A stretch of 64,000 bases of DNA, taken from Melastoma dodecandrum (taxonomy: Eukaryota > Streptophyta > Magnoliopsida > Myrtales > Melastomataceae). Of this stretch, positions 36,069 to 49,061 are shown one piece after another (the first letter of the stretch is position 1; every line of letters starts with the position of its first letter). The stretch spans positions 1,364,001 to 1,428,000 of the forward strand of contig JARUPY010000474.1 of assembly GCA_029817715.1 (NCBI GenBank). The letters run 5' to 3'. The position numbers and the translations under genes were made by a program. Under the pieces are notes generated by a model. That model was given only the letters and a program-made list of their open reading frames with translations. It had not been told where the DNA came from and made no database searches.

Positions 36069-37102
36069 TTGGACCTCCCAAGCTCCATTCCATTAGCAAC
36101 ACATCCAAGAAACGTGGGAGATGAAAACATTATACATCGAGTTTGAAGTGTTAATCAATGTTGATTAATTCTGTAATAATGATTGTTGAGAAATTAATAA
36201 AATCGTTTTGGGTATGATAATCAATCCCTATATCATTCATTCTACTCCTTTAAGTAAAGTCTGTTTAAGTCTCTGCCTCATTCATGGAGAGGAGGAACCA
36301 AGGGAAACAAAGAATAGGGAGAGATGATAGCGCTAATTTAGTTTTCGCCATCTTGTACGATGTTTCTTTCTCCTTAATCTTCCCGTAAGTCAAAGTAAAT
36401 AATCTTGGGATCTGAATTTTTTGTTAGATTGTTTGGTTATTGTTAACACAACGATGTCCGAACCCTTGAGAAGGAGACTGTACCAACTCTTCAAAAGGTA
36501 GTGTCACCCGATTGTATTTCTGTTCTCGTTAGGGTTCTTAGTTAGATGATAAGCCTTGCTTGTTGTCAAGCGCTCTCGGAAGGGAAACTTCTACTCCAAC
36601 TGCGATGCCGTTATGACCGCCTCTACGTGTTCTGCCTTGCTTTTTAAATTCTTCCAGTTCTTCTCTCCGATCGACCGCTGAAGTCCTTTCAGTTACTGTA
36701 CTGGCCCTCAATGCGGGATTGAGAGCTTGGCTGAGTAGATACCTTCTCCAGATCAGGTAGAGTTGTCCCCAAAACCATCCCACTCTGGCGTGGTCGACGA
36801 ATGAGAAGTATTTGAGCAGTTGAGACACCCCGCTGAAGAGGAGAAAAGATGTGATCATTGATATGCATGACTAGATAGCGGAGTTGTGGTCCTCGTAATG
36901 TGCTCAGTCGGAGCACTCCACTCACTTCCAGGAACAACAGGTTGCTGCAAGCGTGATTTGCTCGGCTCACTAGAAGGAAGTCCTGTGACCGACGGAATCC
37001 ATCGGAGATACCGTAGAAATGGAAAAAGAAGAACAAGAAGAAAGAAAGAATGAATGAATGGTTTCCTTAATGGCACGAGCGAGGTGGACTATTTTTAGAA
37101 AG
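36069..37102. other. Spacer between two Copia elements
   Basis: No recognised gene. Three overlapping minus-strand frames at 36538-37076 (up to 115 codons) occupy nearly the whole GC-richer part, which may be a decayed gene fragment, but none carries a domain I know. Confidence 0.35.
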
Positions 37103-37107
37103 GAAAG

Positions 37108-37942
37108 TGTTAGGATTTTGTGGACCACGTCAAATATATTGCGATTTGGAGTATATTAGATTCGCTCGTGAAATATACGGAAGGTGAGAGAATATATCCC
37201 TTGGGGGAGATATATGAGATGATATTTGATTATATCACGAATATATTTACCTACCAGATTTTATATATTTGTGGGGTCATTTGCTCTATAAATAGGTGTC
37301 GGTATACAAAGCGAATGGTGGGATGAGAGAGAGAAAATCCTGTGAGCATAGAGGAGAGATAACAAATGGTGTGAGTTGGGAAAACACGTGAAACACTTCG
37401 GGGTTATTTCTTACCAAGAAAGCGGAATCTTGTACTCGGGTAGGTCAAGGGGGTTAGAGAGGGTCTCACCCTAAGTTTATACTCCATTGGACGTAGGTGG
37501 ATTGACCGAACCACGTAAATTTTTTATCTCCTTATTTTTCGTTAACTTCCGATCGACGATCGGATACGTCTCTAATTTGATTTAAAGAGACTTATGTATT
37601 TAAACCCTCTAATTGCGAACCATATTAATATTATTTGATCAGATCATTGTCGTTATTCCCGGATCCCGGGGCGAATACGTTCGATGGAACAATTTCTTAA
37701 ATGTATTACCACACCCCGAAGGATTCCGCAAGCAGTACTTCCTGATACTGAATTTGAAGCAGTTGAAGTATTGTTCCGATTGGACTTCTTATGTCAGGAT
37801 ATGGATCAAACAACAAATATTCCTTTTTAGGAGTTTGTTTAAAGTAGTTTTGTCTGGAACTTATTATATTAATAAGCTAGACCCATGCTTCGAGTTGTTT
37901 CATGCCATAAATACGCTACTGAGGGCTTCCGCCAGATGTGCA
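37108..37942 (+). repeat. Left LTR of the defective Copia element
   Basis: Matches 41245-41791 from TGTTAGG through CTATAAATAGGTGTCGG and CACTTCGGGGTTATTTCTTA to GACGATCG, and again in the last part (ACGCTA, GGGCTTCCGC, TGTGCA). About 350 bp at 37556-37908 has no counterpart in the right LTR. A TATA box TATAAATA lies at 37287-37294. The exact inner boundary is uncertain. Confidence 0.7.
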
Positions 37943-37954
37943 GATTCGAGATCC

Positions 37955-38700
37955 ATGGCTGGTGACAAGTTCAAGATCGAGAAGGGAGCATGAATTTTGG
38001 CTTGTGGCAAGTCAAGTTGAGGGTGCTGCTATTGGTACAGGGTGGTTTGGAGAAGGCGCTTTCAGATCAGTCAAAGAGCGGTTCGAAGTTGACTTTTGAC
38101 TAATGGGAGGAGATAGATGCTAGAGCGTTATCGGCGATTCTGCCGTGTCTGTCTAACGAGGTTCCGACAAAGGTGCTCAGGGAGACGACAACAGCCGGGT
38201 TTTGGCGTAGGCTGGAGAGTCGGTACATGACGAGGACTCTGAGCTACAAACTTCTTCTCAGACAAAGGTTCTTCATGCTCAGAATGACGGAAGGTATGTT
38301 CGTTAAATCCTACCTGGATAATTGGTTGTCTGCATCTTTGGATTTGGAGAGAATCGACAACAAGATCGATGAGGAGATCCAAGCGATGCTGCTTTTATGT
38401 TCACTGTCTACTTCATACTAGAGCTTCAGGGAGATGTTCTTGTATGGAAGAAATGTTCTCACAGTTGACGAGGTACGGTCTGCCCTTTTATCAAAAGATT
38501 TGATTGATAAAGAGTTGACGAGTGAAGTAGGGCGACCGATGGCGGAGGCATTAACAATAGGGAGGACTAGATCCAAAGGTAGCAGCGAGGTAAGGTGCTT
38601 CCATTGTGGTAAGAAGGGACACATAAAGAAAAACTGCCAGAAGCTGACAGGGAAGAATGGAGGATTGCAAGAGTCAACGACGGTTGCTGTATATACCAGT
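37955..38700 (+). pseudogene. Copia gag remnant, first part
   Basis: Begins [10 protein letters not shown], then after a small frame break FGLWQVKLRVLLLVQG, WRRLESRYMTRTLSYK, a Leu-rich EEIQAMLLLCSL segment and the knuckle CFHCGKKGHIKKNC at about 38601-38640. This is the UBN2/gag_pre order of Copia elements. A frameshift near 37990, a stop near 38100 and another near 38420 disable it. It is interrupted at 38700 by a solo LTR. Confidence 0.85.
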
Positions 38701-40552
38701 TGTATGCACGCCTTCCGGCCTAGCACGCGCGTGGCGCATCGAACGACCCGAGGATCCGAGCCCGCTCCCCAAGGCCCAACCGGTGGCCGTCACGACTCGA
38801 GCGTCGGACGCTGCAGAAGGGAATTGGGTGATCCCTCCCTGGGTTCCTAACTAGGCCTTCTCGGGCCCTCACCGACCGTCTCTGTTTTCCTAAGAGGCGG
38901 CGGGCGAAAGGCGGAGTATGATCCGAAGAAGGAACTTTCGGGAGAAATTGGGAGCGACTCGTGTCACCAGCACCCATCCAAAATGGCTCCGTAAAAACAG
39001 TCTTATCGTTTAACCTAGGTAAACTATACGGAGTCGCCACCGACTTAGTTTTGAAAACTGGTTTAAGTCGAAAAACCAGAGTTGGATTCGGAGATTCCTA
39101 TTTACTAACTCTTACATTCTAACATGCAAAAAAGGAGGTGGCGTTTGCCCCAAAAGATTTGCTTTTGTTTAACGGATGTTAGACCCGATCCGGGCATGTC
39201 TCCGGACTCATGTCAAAGTTTTACAGGCGTTGGACCCGATTCGGGCTTTTAGGCCCGAACTCGTATTTGTTGATAGCAAACAACATGCTACAATAAACCT
39301 ATTGGCCTAAGGCATGCGGACAAGCACAAACAATTATTGAGATCAAAGAGGGCGGGGAAGAATGGTGATCGTGGGCCTATGCACTTGGGCCCATGGCCCG
39401 TTACAAGTGGATTTTCTATCTTGTCGGGAAGTCTAGTTTATTTCTGAAAAATTTGAATAAGATCCAACGGTTAGATCTCTCGGAACTTCTCCGGAAAAAA
39501 CAATGCAACAGGCTGTCCTACTACGGCCAGCGAAAGTGGCGGCGGTTTTGGGGGAGATAATCCGAACCTCGATCAACAAAAAATTAAAACAAAAATATCT
39601 CCAAGATTATTACTCATTTTAGATCATTTGACCTTTTGGGTTCAAGGTTCGAAAACGTCCGTAACCTGTTCAAAAAAAATCTTTTGGAGGCGTTCTCGCA
39701 GAAAACAATTGAAATAGAAGGCCGGGAGATGTCCTGACACTTCCGTACCACAAATGAACGTAAAATCAACCCCCAAAGCTACTTTGAAAGCTTTGATGTC
39801 TAAGAGATATATGAAAATATGTTTAGAGAGGAGTTTAAATCATTACGACCTTTTTTTTCGCTGTGATCTAATACCGGAGGAAGGTGGCATGTCGGCTGTC
39901 CCTTGTCTGTAACTTCGGCCGTCATGACCTTGTCCGAAGGCTCGTTCCGAGGGGTTACCTCGCCCCGGGATGGCCTGAGGAGGATGAACAACGCCGGGAG
40001 GGTGTCGGCTAGTAGGCTGGTCGGGAGGCTTTGGCTCGTCAGCACTGGAGAAGGGGAGTCATTGGCTCATGTTTCTGTGTGTACGTTAGGGAGTTGTTGG
40101 CCTCCGGTTGTATGTGATGGAGGAGGAGTTGGCTTCTGGTTGTATGTAGCGGGAGGAGGAGTTGGCCTCCGATTCCCGGAGGGGTGGAGCCTCCGGTTCC
40201 CTAAAGGAGAGGATGAACGTCTCGGAGAATTCTCTGAAGGGGCTGTCCTCTGAAGTGGAAGCGTCCGTGTTTCCCTCCTTCAGTGTCAGATTCTTTTCAA
40301 TGTGTGTCGGCTCCTCCTCCTTTAAGAAAGAATTCCTTAGGGAAGGAAATCAAGATTGATTGGAGGATAAGATAAATCAAGGGGAAAAAATTGGCGATTG
40401 ATTTTCTACCCTAGAATCATATAAAGGAAAATCAATATCTCCTGAAATCTTTAATTGATTGGAGAATTGCGTGAAATCTTGGACTGATTGGGAGGATTAT
40501 GGGAAAAAAAATTATTTGTTGACAAAATAAAAAATGGGTTTGAGGTATTACA
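38701..40552. mobile_element. Solo LTR inserted in gag-protease, target duplication CCAGT
   Basis: 1,852 bp starting TGTATGCACG and ending GGTATTACA (TG...CA), with identical CCAGT at 38696-38700 and 40553-40557. The composition is GC-richer than its host and contains repeated GACCCGATYCGGGC-type phrases at 39180-39260. No coding domain. Removing it and one CCAGT copy leaves the gag and protease parts in one continuous frame. It looks Gypsy-like, but the family is not established. Confidence 0.85.
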
Positions 40553-40557
40553 CCAGT

Positions 40558-41020
40558 GACAGTGATGCCAGAGATGGAGATGTACTCATGGCTAGCAAGG
40601 CGCAAGCTGTTGAAATCGAGTTTGAGAGACCATCAGACGAGGATTGGATTCTCGACTCAGTGAGTACGTTCCACATGAATCCTCTTAGGACGATGTTCAC
40701 CGCATACTGTTTCACTGTAGGTGGAGAGGTACGCTTGGACAATGGTCACAAGTGTAAGGTTGCAGGTGTGGGAACGGTTCGGCTCAGAATGAAGGATGGA
40801 GTTGTGAGAGAGTTGGCAGGTGTCCGACATGTGCCTGACATCACGAGAAATATTATTTCTGTGATTGTTTTAGAAGCCAAAGGGTAAAAATTTTCTGCTT
40901 CAGGTGGAGCCCTCAATGTTCGCCGAGGAAAGCGGTTATGGATGACTAGGAGTCGAGTGAATGGCTTGTATGTTATGAGAGGTGCCGTTGTTATTACCAC
41001 CGTTGGGAAGGCGTCATGAA
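40558..41020 (+). pseudogene. Copia aspartic protease and pre-integrase remnant
   Basis: A frame continues with DEDWILDSVSTFHMNP, VRLDNGHKCKVAGVGTVRLR and VRHVPDITRNIISV, the retropepsin of Copia elements. The active-site triad is D-S-V where the family has D-[ST]-G, so it should be inactive. After one stop at about 40885 a GALNVRRGKRLWM / NGLYVMRG stretch corresponds to the pre-integrase zinc region. The element then ends without integrase. Confidence 0.82.
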
Positions 41021-41244
41021 CCTTTCAAGAGGAGTAATCAGTCATCGGAGAAACGGGGTAATAGGACACGAGCGTGGAGAAGCAAGAAGATGTGGGTAGT
41101 CAAGTCCGTTGTGGATGGGCTTGGATGTTCCGTTGACTAGGCTCGTCGGAGCCTGGAGGAGAAGAAACGAGATATTTACGGTGAGTCTCGGGGGAGACTA
41201 GTACATTCCTTAGACATTCTATGGACTTCGGCCCAAGGTGGAGA

Positions 41245-41791
41245 TGTTAGGATTTTATGGACCGAAGTCAAATATATTACGATTTGGAGTAAATTATATT
41301 CGCTCGTGAAATAAACAGAAGGTGAGAGAATATATCTCTTAGGGGATATATATTGGATGATATTTGACTATAGCATGAATATATTTATCTGCCAAATTTT
41401 CGATATATGTGGGGCCGTCTGTTCTATAAATAGGTGTCGGTGTACGAAGCGAATGGACGAGAGAGCAAATCATGTGAGTATAGAGGAGAGATACATGAGT
41501 GCAAAGAGTGCGGCAGTAAAGAAAGGGTGTGTTGGGGAAACACGGGAAACACTTCGGGGTTATTTCTTAACGGGAAAACGGGATCTTATACTCGGGTAGA
41601 TCGAGGGGATTAGGAAGGGTCTCAATCTAAGTTTGTCCTCCAATGAATATAGTAAAATCTTCTTCTCCGTCCGTGAACGAAGATCGATTGACCGAACCAC
41701 GTAAATTATTTGTCTCTTTATTTTTCGTTAACTTTCAAATGACGATCGAATCTGATTCAACACGCTATCTAGGGCTTCCGCGTGTGCAACA
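41245..41791 (+). repeat. Right LTR of the defective Copia element
   Basis: 547 bp, preceded by the purine-rich AAGGTGGAGA. A TATA box TATAAATA lies at 41425-41432. It carries an extra segment at about 41645-41680 absent from the left copy, and lacks the 350-bp block present there. Confidence 0.75.
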
Positions 41792-41796
41792 GAAAG

Positions 41797-42603
41797 GAAA
41801 GGAAGTAGATAAGATTGAGAAGCTGATGAAGGGAGTCGTCCAGGAGGAGTTCCTTCTTCCGAGCTATAAGGAGCGAGAAGCTGCGCCTTCCAACTCCCGA
41901 ACATCATACTGGGCAGATGTCGGCCTGACTTGTCCATATGGCTGATTCTAGGTTCTTTCCTCTCTTTCCTTTCCACCATCGTTGCCGCTCAAAGCCTTCA
42001 AGAAGCCTCGGTTTTCCTCTCGTGATCTCAACACTTCCCCTTTCCTTTTCTTCTCTCATCCACATTGTTAGCGGAAATGTTGCATAGTAATTAGTGTCTG
42101 CTTGGAATTACGAAGGCCATGACGAGTTTTCATGGCGACACTTTTTCTTCTACCTAAAACGACAGGCAAAAACTCGTTCAAAGCAGAAAGTTCTTGGATT
42201 CCAACAGTCCTCTCCGTGACTATTTCCTCTCTGACCTGTTGTAATATATGATCTTAAGGACGGCCAAAACCGCCTTCAACCCCGAACTTCTGTTGTTCTT
42301 TCGCGGGAAAGCTGTTCGCAGGTTGACGAGATAATATTCAACTGCATCGAGATAGGGAGCTCCGCGGGCATTTCATCCAATTTCATAATTGATTACTTAA
42401 AATGAGGCCACAATTCTTTCAAATCTGTGTTCTGATCGAATCAATCCTCCCAATTAGAATGATATGTTGTATGAGTCAAAGTCAAGCTGGACCCCCTCCG
42501 AAAACTGAGTCCAATTAAAAAAATCACCTAACTCTGGGAAATGAGTTAAGAAACGATGATCATCAACCCTCCTCGACCTATCATTTCTCCCAGAAACTGA
42601 AAA
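41797..42603. other. Upstream flank of the receptor-like kinase
   Basis: No gene recognised. It should include the kinase gene's promoter and 5' UTR. A minus-strand frame at 41728-41979 overlaps the LTR junction and has no known motif. Confidence 0.4.
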
Positions 42604-44491
<1,888 letters not shown>

Positions 44492-45267
44492 CCTAATTCT
44501 GGGCTTAATTTTCTATTTGTTTCAAAGACAAGACCATCGTTTGTATTAACTCATCATGAACATCCAAGAACAGTCTATCAGATTCAGTCCATCAAAACTC
44601 GCAGCACTTGCAGAAACTACGGACGTTCCGCCCCATGGCTCCTTCATAGTGACACAATCCAGTCGAGCTAACTGCCTGACAGTTTCACTCTCGGTCACAG
44701 CCTGCAGTCTTATCAAAGCAATTTCTGTCTCGCCAGGATCTTAGGAAGAGCAGGGGCTCCGGTAAGGGATAATTGTTCTGCGAGGCGGCTATGAAAAGCA
44801 CCATTCCCGAGCTTAAAATGAAGCCATCGCCAGGGTTGATGGACGTTGGCCAATTGGGCAACCTGCAGATAGTAAGTCTTGCGAGTCACGCTTGGTTCAT
44901 AAAGGACGATCGGCCAGTGTTTAAGGCGTTGCTTCGAATAGTCCGAGTATTATAATGAAATTAAAGAACAAGAGGAATGATAAAGTTAAAAAAACATGGT
45001 TGAGAGGAGGAGAAGAACATTTTGACCTGCTCTTCTTCCTCCAACCCCCCAAACAAAACCGTTTGACGTACGTGGCCGCTTCCCAAGCAAAATACAAACC
45101 CCCGCACGGTCGTTTCTCCGCCACTGCTGAAACCTCAGCCCCGCCGTTGCCTGTGACTTCCCCAGCCGCGGCTCACGTCCGGTCTTGGTTTCATTTCTTT
45201 CGAATGTGGTGAGGCGAGGAAACGGAGACACTGAGAGGGTGGGAGGGAGGGAGAGATACATAGAGAG
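44492..45267. other. Intergenic spacer
   Basis: Contains the kinase 3' UTR and the 5' flank of the prenyl synthase remnant, including GA-rich GGGAGGGAGGG near 45240. Small frames on both strands show no domain. Confidence 0.4.
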
Positions 45268-47650
45268 ATGGCTTTTTCCGGCGGAGGAGTCACCAGGATT
45301 ACCAGTTCGTTATGGCGGCGGCGCCACGGAAGGTTCTTCGGCGGGTCCGGTCGGTTTAAGTGCGACGATCGAGGACTGTTCCCTTTGCTCGCCTGCTCAA
45401 GCGGTGAGTGGTGGAGAATGTTTTGCTTTGCTTTCCTTGGTCGCTGAGGTGGTTAATCTTCGGTTTATGGCTGGGCTGGTGTCGTAGGAAGTGGGACTGG
45501 ATAAGTCTGCCGATAATGTGTGAATCGCGGGTGAGGCGAATAGGACTCGGGGGAGGAAGAGGAGAGGATGATCATTTCCATGTGTAGTAATTGGCATTGT
45601 GGAAATTGGATGAGGGTCGACTGAGTGGGATGGTTTGCGGTATCTGTCCGTGTAGACTGATGGACTTCAGTTAGCTTAACATCAGTATTCAGTCTGTTGT
45701 TCAGTCTGGTTTGGTGTTTGTTTGGAGGGTGGTATTGATGTCCCAGGAGACTTGAGTTGAAAATACAGTGTGATGGAGGAACCACTCTTCTAATGTTGTA
45801 AATTGTTCTGAATAAAATTATTTTCTGAGATCGTCCATTTGGAGTTGTTGTAACGAAAATATTTTCTACCCACTTTGAATAGTTGTAAACCTGGATTTCA
45901 AGTTCTTTTTTATTTTCTTCGGCTAAAAGTAGAATTAATGCTGAGGATTCATTTGGTGACAAGTAGGTTTTGGGATGCAGAGAATTCTCCCCATGGGGCT
46001 TTCTGTCTTTGTCAGTCTTTGCACGGCAAATGCATCAGCAAAGTAGTTCTCTCACTCAGGTATATATACTAACTAGTACCAGCTTATCAGACTCTGTAGT
46101 TTGTCTAGAGGGATGTATGTATTTGACAGATACATTAACTTTGGCATGTGGATATTACAAAATCGTATACCCCTTATTTTCTCAGTTGGAAGACTGTGCA
46201 GTTTTGATCACTTTTCGGAATACTCTCCTCTTGTATTTGTGCTTGACTTGTAAGAGAAATTATGTCTGTATTGCACTAAATTGTTGACTGGTCTAGTTTT
46301 CAACATGTGACCGTTTCCTCATCTTGATGTTTCTGTAAAGAGGATGTCTTTTGTCTCGCTTTCAACTTTTTGGGAATACAAGAATTTCCTGTAACTTATC
46401 CCAAAAAAAAGAAAAGAAAAATTCTTGTATGCCTTCGATTTTGTCCGGGGCCTACGTCATATTGGTTCTCTTTCAGGAACTTCTTGATCCATTCTCTCTT
46501 GTTGCTGATGAGCTATCATTAGTTGGTCGTGGGTTGTGCAACATGGTCATTGCCGAGGTATTGGCTTCCTATGATCTCTTTTTGTTTTTCTTATATTCTA
46601 CTGAAACAGTGCTTCTTCTCTGTAATATTTGACATACATTTCCACATGTTATCAAGTGATTTGGAAACTGCACAGGTTCCTAAACTCACCTCTGCTGCTG
46701 AATACTTATTTAAACTTGGTGTTGAGGGAAAAAGGTTTCGTCCTACTGTGAGTCCTGAACCTCGCACCCTTTTATATACAGGACTTAAACTCTCTCTTTA
46801 TGCTATAGGTCTTCTGCTCTTATTTGGTGTTTGACATATCAATTTCCCTTTCCACAATTCACTTTTATTCTTGTACAAGAGGGGACTAAGATGTTCCAGC
46901 TTTCGGTTGGTTTATGGGAATACCTGTGTCTTAGGAATTCAGGCCTCCAATTTGTTTCTGGGCCTTGAGGCACCTGACAGTTCCTTAGAAGCTTGCTGTT
47001 TTTTCCTTTCCCATGCAAGTTAATGACTGAAGGCTATCCACTGGGAAAGAATCAATAGATAGTCCTTTTCTGGAGCGATTCATCCTTCCTGAATGTTGTG
47101 TGCTACTCGTCTTATTATTGTGCCTCTTTCTAATCCAATTTCTTGTTTACACATATTGCGCCATGTGTTTGCAGGTTCTGCTATTAATGGCCCTACTTTG
47201 AATGTGCCTGTTCCTCAAGCTTCTCGTCATGGTTTAGGCGATAATCAATCAACAGAATTGCGTATACGACAGCAGTCTGTAGCTGAGATCACGAAGTTGA
47301 TTCATGTAAGTATTCTGTGCTCATATCTTGACTAATAAATTCTTATGTTTTAGTTTTTATTTATTTCATTTACTTTAGAAGGGATGAGTTAGCTGCTAGC
47401 ATTTAATTTAAAATTTAGTGTATCTTACTAAACTAATCAGGGTTTTTGAAGTATTTGACATGGTATGCTATGACTGGCTTTCTATGTGTTTTGGTTGAGA
47501 CCTTTTTCTGGTTACTGCTTACATATGTGAGATTTAATTTTTTACTCTGATGTTTCTTGTCAGGTGGCAAGTCTTCTGCATGATGATGTCTTGGATAATG
47601 CAGAGACGAGACGTGGCGTTGGGTCGTTAAATTTTGTTATGGGAAATAAG
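45268..47650 (+). pseudogene. Truncated solanesyl diphosphate synthase (SPS3-like) pseudogene
   Basis: Six exon-like blocks are readable: 45268-45403, 45967-46059, 46477-46557, 46676-46747, 47175-47305 and 47564-47650. They encode DPFSLVADELSLV, VPKLTSAAEYLFKLGVEGKR, TELRIRQQSVAEITKLIH and VASLLHDDVLDNAETRRGVG. The last includes the first Asp-rich motif DDVLD of trans-polyprenyl synthases, which make the solanesyl chain for ubiquinone or plastoquinone. Exon 5 is 131 nt, not a multiple of three: a base is missing just after VLLLMA, which brings stops into frame. Exon 1 also does not join exon 2 in phase. After NFVMGNK at 47650 nothing more is found; the second Asp-rich motif and about half the enzyme are absent before the GALT2 gene. 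Confidence 0.8.
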
Positions 47651-47938
47651 GTAAGTAAGCCAAGATAATGCCAGTGATCAGAAACTAAAGTTTTTTACTT
47701 TTTTTTTTTAAATTGAAATACCGGTTTCTGCATGAAGGCAAGTTCTACTGGTTTAAAATCACGTTACTTTAGAATCCAATTTGTGGAGCCTTTTCAATGG
47801 CTACTTCTGGAATGCGTAGTTAGTCTGACAGTACCTTAGAAGTAACAGGAAATTATTATGACTCCTGCATTGTTTACTTGGGATGCCATTATTAGCTGAG
47901 TTGTTATACTAGGTCCGTTATTGCACACCACAATCTCA

Positions 47939-48155
47939 GGGTCTGTTTGGTTGAGTGAAGATTAGTTTTCTTAGAAAACTGTTTGTAGAAAATTCTGATA
48001 ACACGTAAAATTACTTAAAAAAATCTCAGAAATCACCTTCCTGATTTGCTAAGAAAGAAAATTTACAAAATAAGTTTCCTAAATTTTGATAATTTTAATA
48101 AAAATTAAAAAAAAAACTGAGAAAAATGAAAATTTTCCACAGACCAAATAGACCC
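47939..48155. mobile_element. MITE-like element
   Basis: About 217 bp with inverted ends: GGGTCTGTTTGGTTGAG on the left and, in reverse complement, GGGTCTATTTGGTCTGTG on the right. The interior is AT-rich and non-coding. The end sequence is common to plant hAT-type MITEs, but I could not find matching target duplications. Confidence 0.55.
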
Positions 48156-49061
48156 AGTTTTTACAGAAAGTTTTAGAATGTATGTTAGATTTTCACAGAG
48201 AGTTGTATTTGTCACAGTGGGATATATAGACGACGAAGATGGGAGGAGATCCAGGATAGCTCTCGTGGAAGCGACAAAAATGGTCGTCACGAGGACCAAA
48301 TGATGCCGGCGCCATAGCAATCTCTGCCGCAACCGGAGAATACTCTTTTTTTAACTTTGTTTTCTCAGCATTTCCCGGAGAAAACAGAGACGACGACATT
48401 TCTCTCGTTACAATTTCCAGGCAGAGCTCGCCGCCGTTGTAATTAAAGGCTTGAAATGGGCCGACGTGGGTAATTTAACGGACGTGTTTGGATCCGACTC
48501 CAAACATTCTAAATTTAGAAAATAAAAAAGGAAAAACTAATCACATGAAATTAAAAAAGAAATAAATCATAAAAGTTGAGAAAGAAGGGAATAACATTCA
48601 TAATTTTATAAGAAAAGGTAAAAGATTTATGTCTCTTTGGTAAAACGATCGTTAAGATGCAAAACTCTCTGTTCGCTTTCCAGATTCGATCCCGAGCTGA
48701 AATGGAAAATGAAAGGAAGGGAAACTTGTAGGTGTGACCTTTTGCCCCCGAATCATCGTCATCGATCAAAATCATCATCGTCTCCGTCTCCTTCACCTCC
48801 ACTTGAGGGTTTCTCTCTTCCCTTTCTTTCCCTACCTGGGTCGGCTTTGTTTTCCCCTCAACTCCCTTAAAAATCCAATCTTCCCCCCGCATTCCCCTCC
48901 TCTTCTTCTCCCCCCCCCCCCCCCAAAAAAAAAGAAAAAAGTTTGGGTTTTGGTTCGTCCCTTGTCGGCATTGGATATTTTATTTGTTGGGTTTTGATTA
49001 ACGGATCCTTTAATAATCTGGGTGGTCGAGTTTTTGGGTGTTCTTGGGGAAAAAAGAAGGG
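48156..49061 (+). promoter_or_regulatory. GALT2 upstream region and probable 5' UTR
   Basis: CT-rich leader sequence with a C run followed by an A run at about 48910-48933, common in plant 5' UTRs. The minus-strand frames at 48105-48399 are unrecognised and may be chance. No TATA box was pinned down. Confidence 0.45.

Larger units (their letters stand above)
37108..41791 (+). mobile_element. Defective Copia element (gag-protease only) with nested solo LTR
   Basis: It starts TGTTAGGATTTTGTGG at 37108 and its second LTR ends GTGTGCAACA at 41791, flanked by GAAAG on both sides (37103-37107 and 41792-41796). Inside are gag with a zinc knuckle, protease and a pre-integrase piece, then directly a purine tract (GGTGGAGA) and the right LTR. 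Integrase, reverse transcriptase and RNase H are absent, so it is a deletion derivative. No clean primer-binding site is visible after the left LTR. An 1.85-kb solo LTR of another family interrupts it. Confidence 0.8.

Noticed and set aside
37103..41796. Copia right end placed at GATTCAACA near 41762
   Set aside because: The left LTR shares further sequence (GGGCTTCCGC, TGTGCA) beyond that point, and only the end at 41791 gives matching GAAAG flanks.
45465..45962. 165-codon minus-strand frame
   Set aside because: It lies in the first intron of the SPS-like pseudogene, with no recognised domain and no orthologous support.
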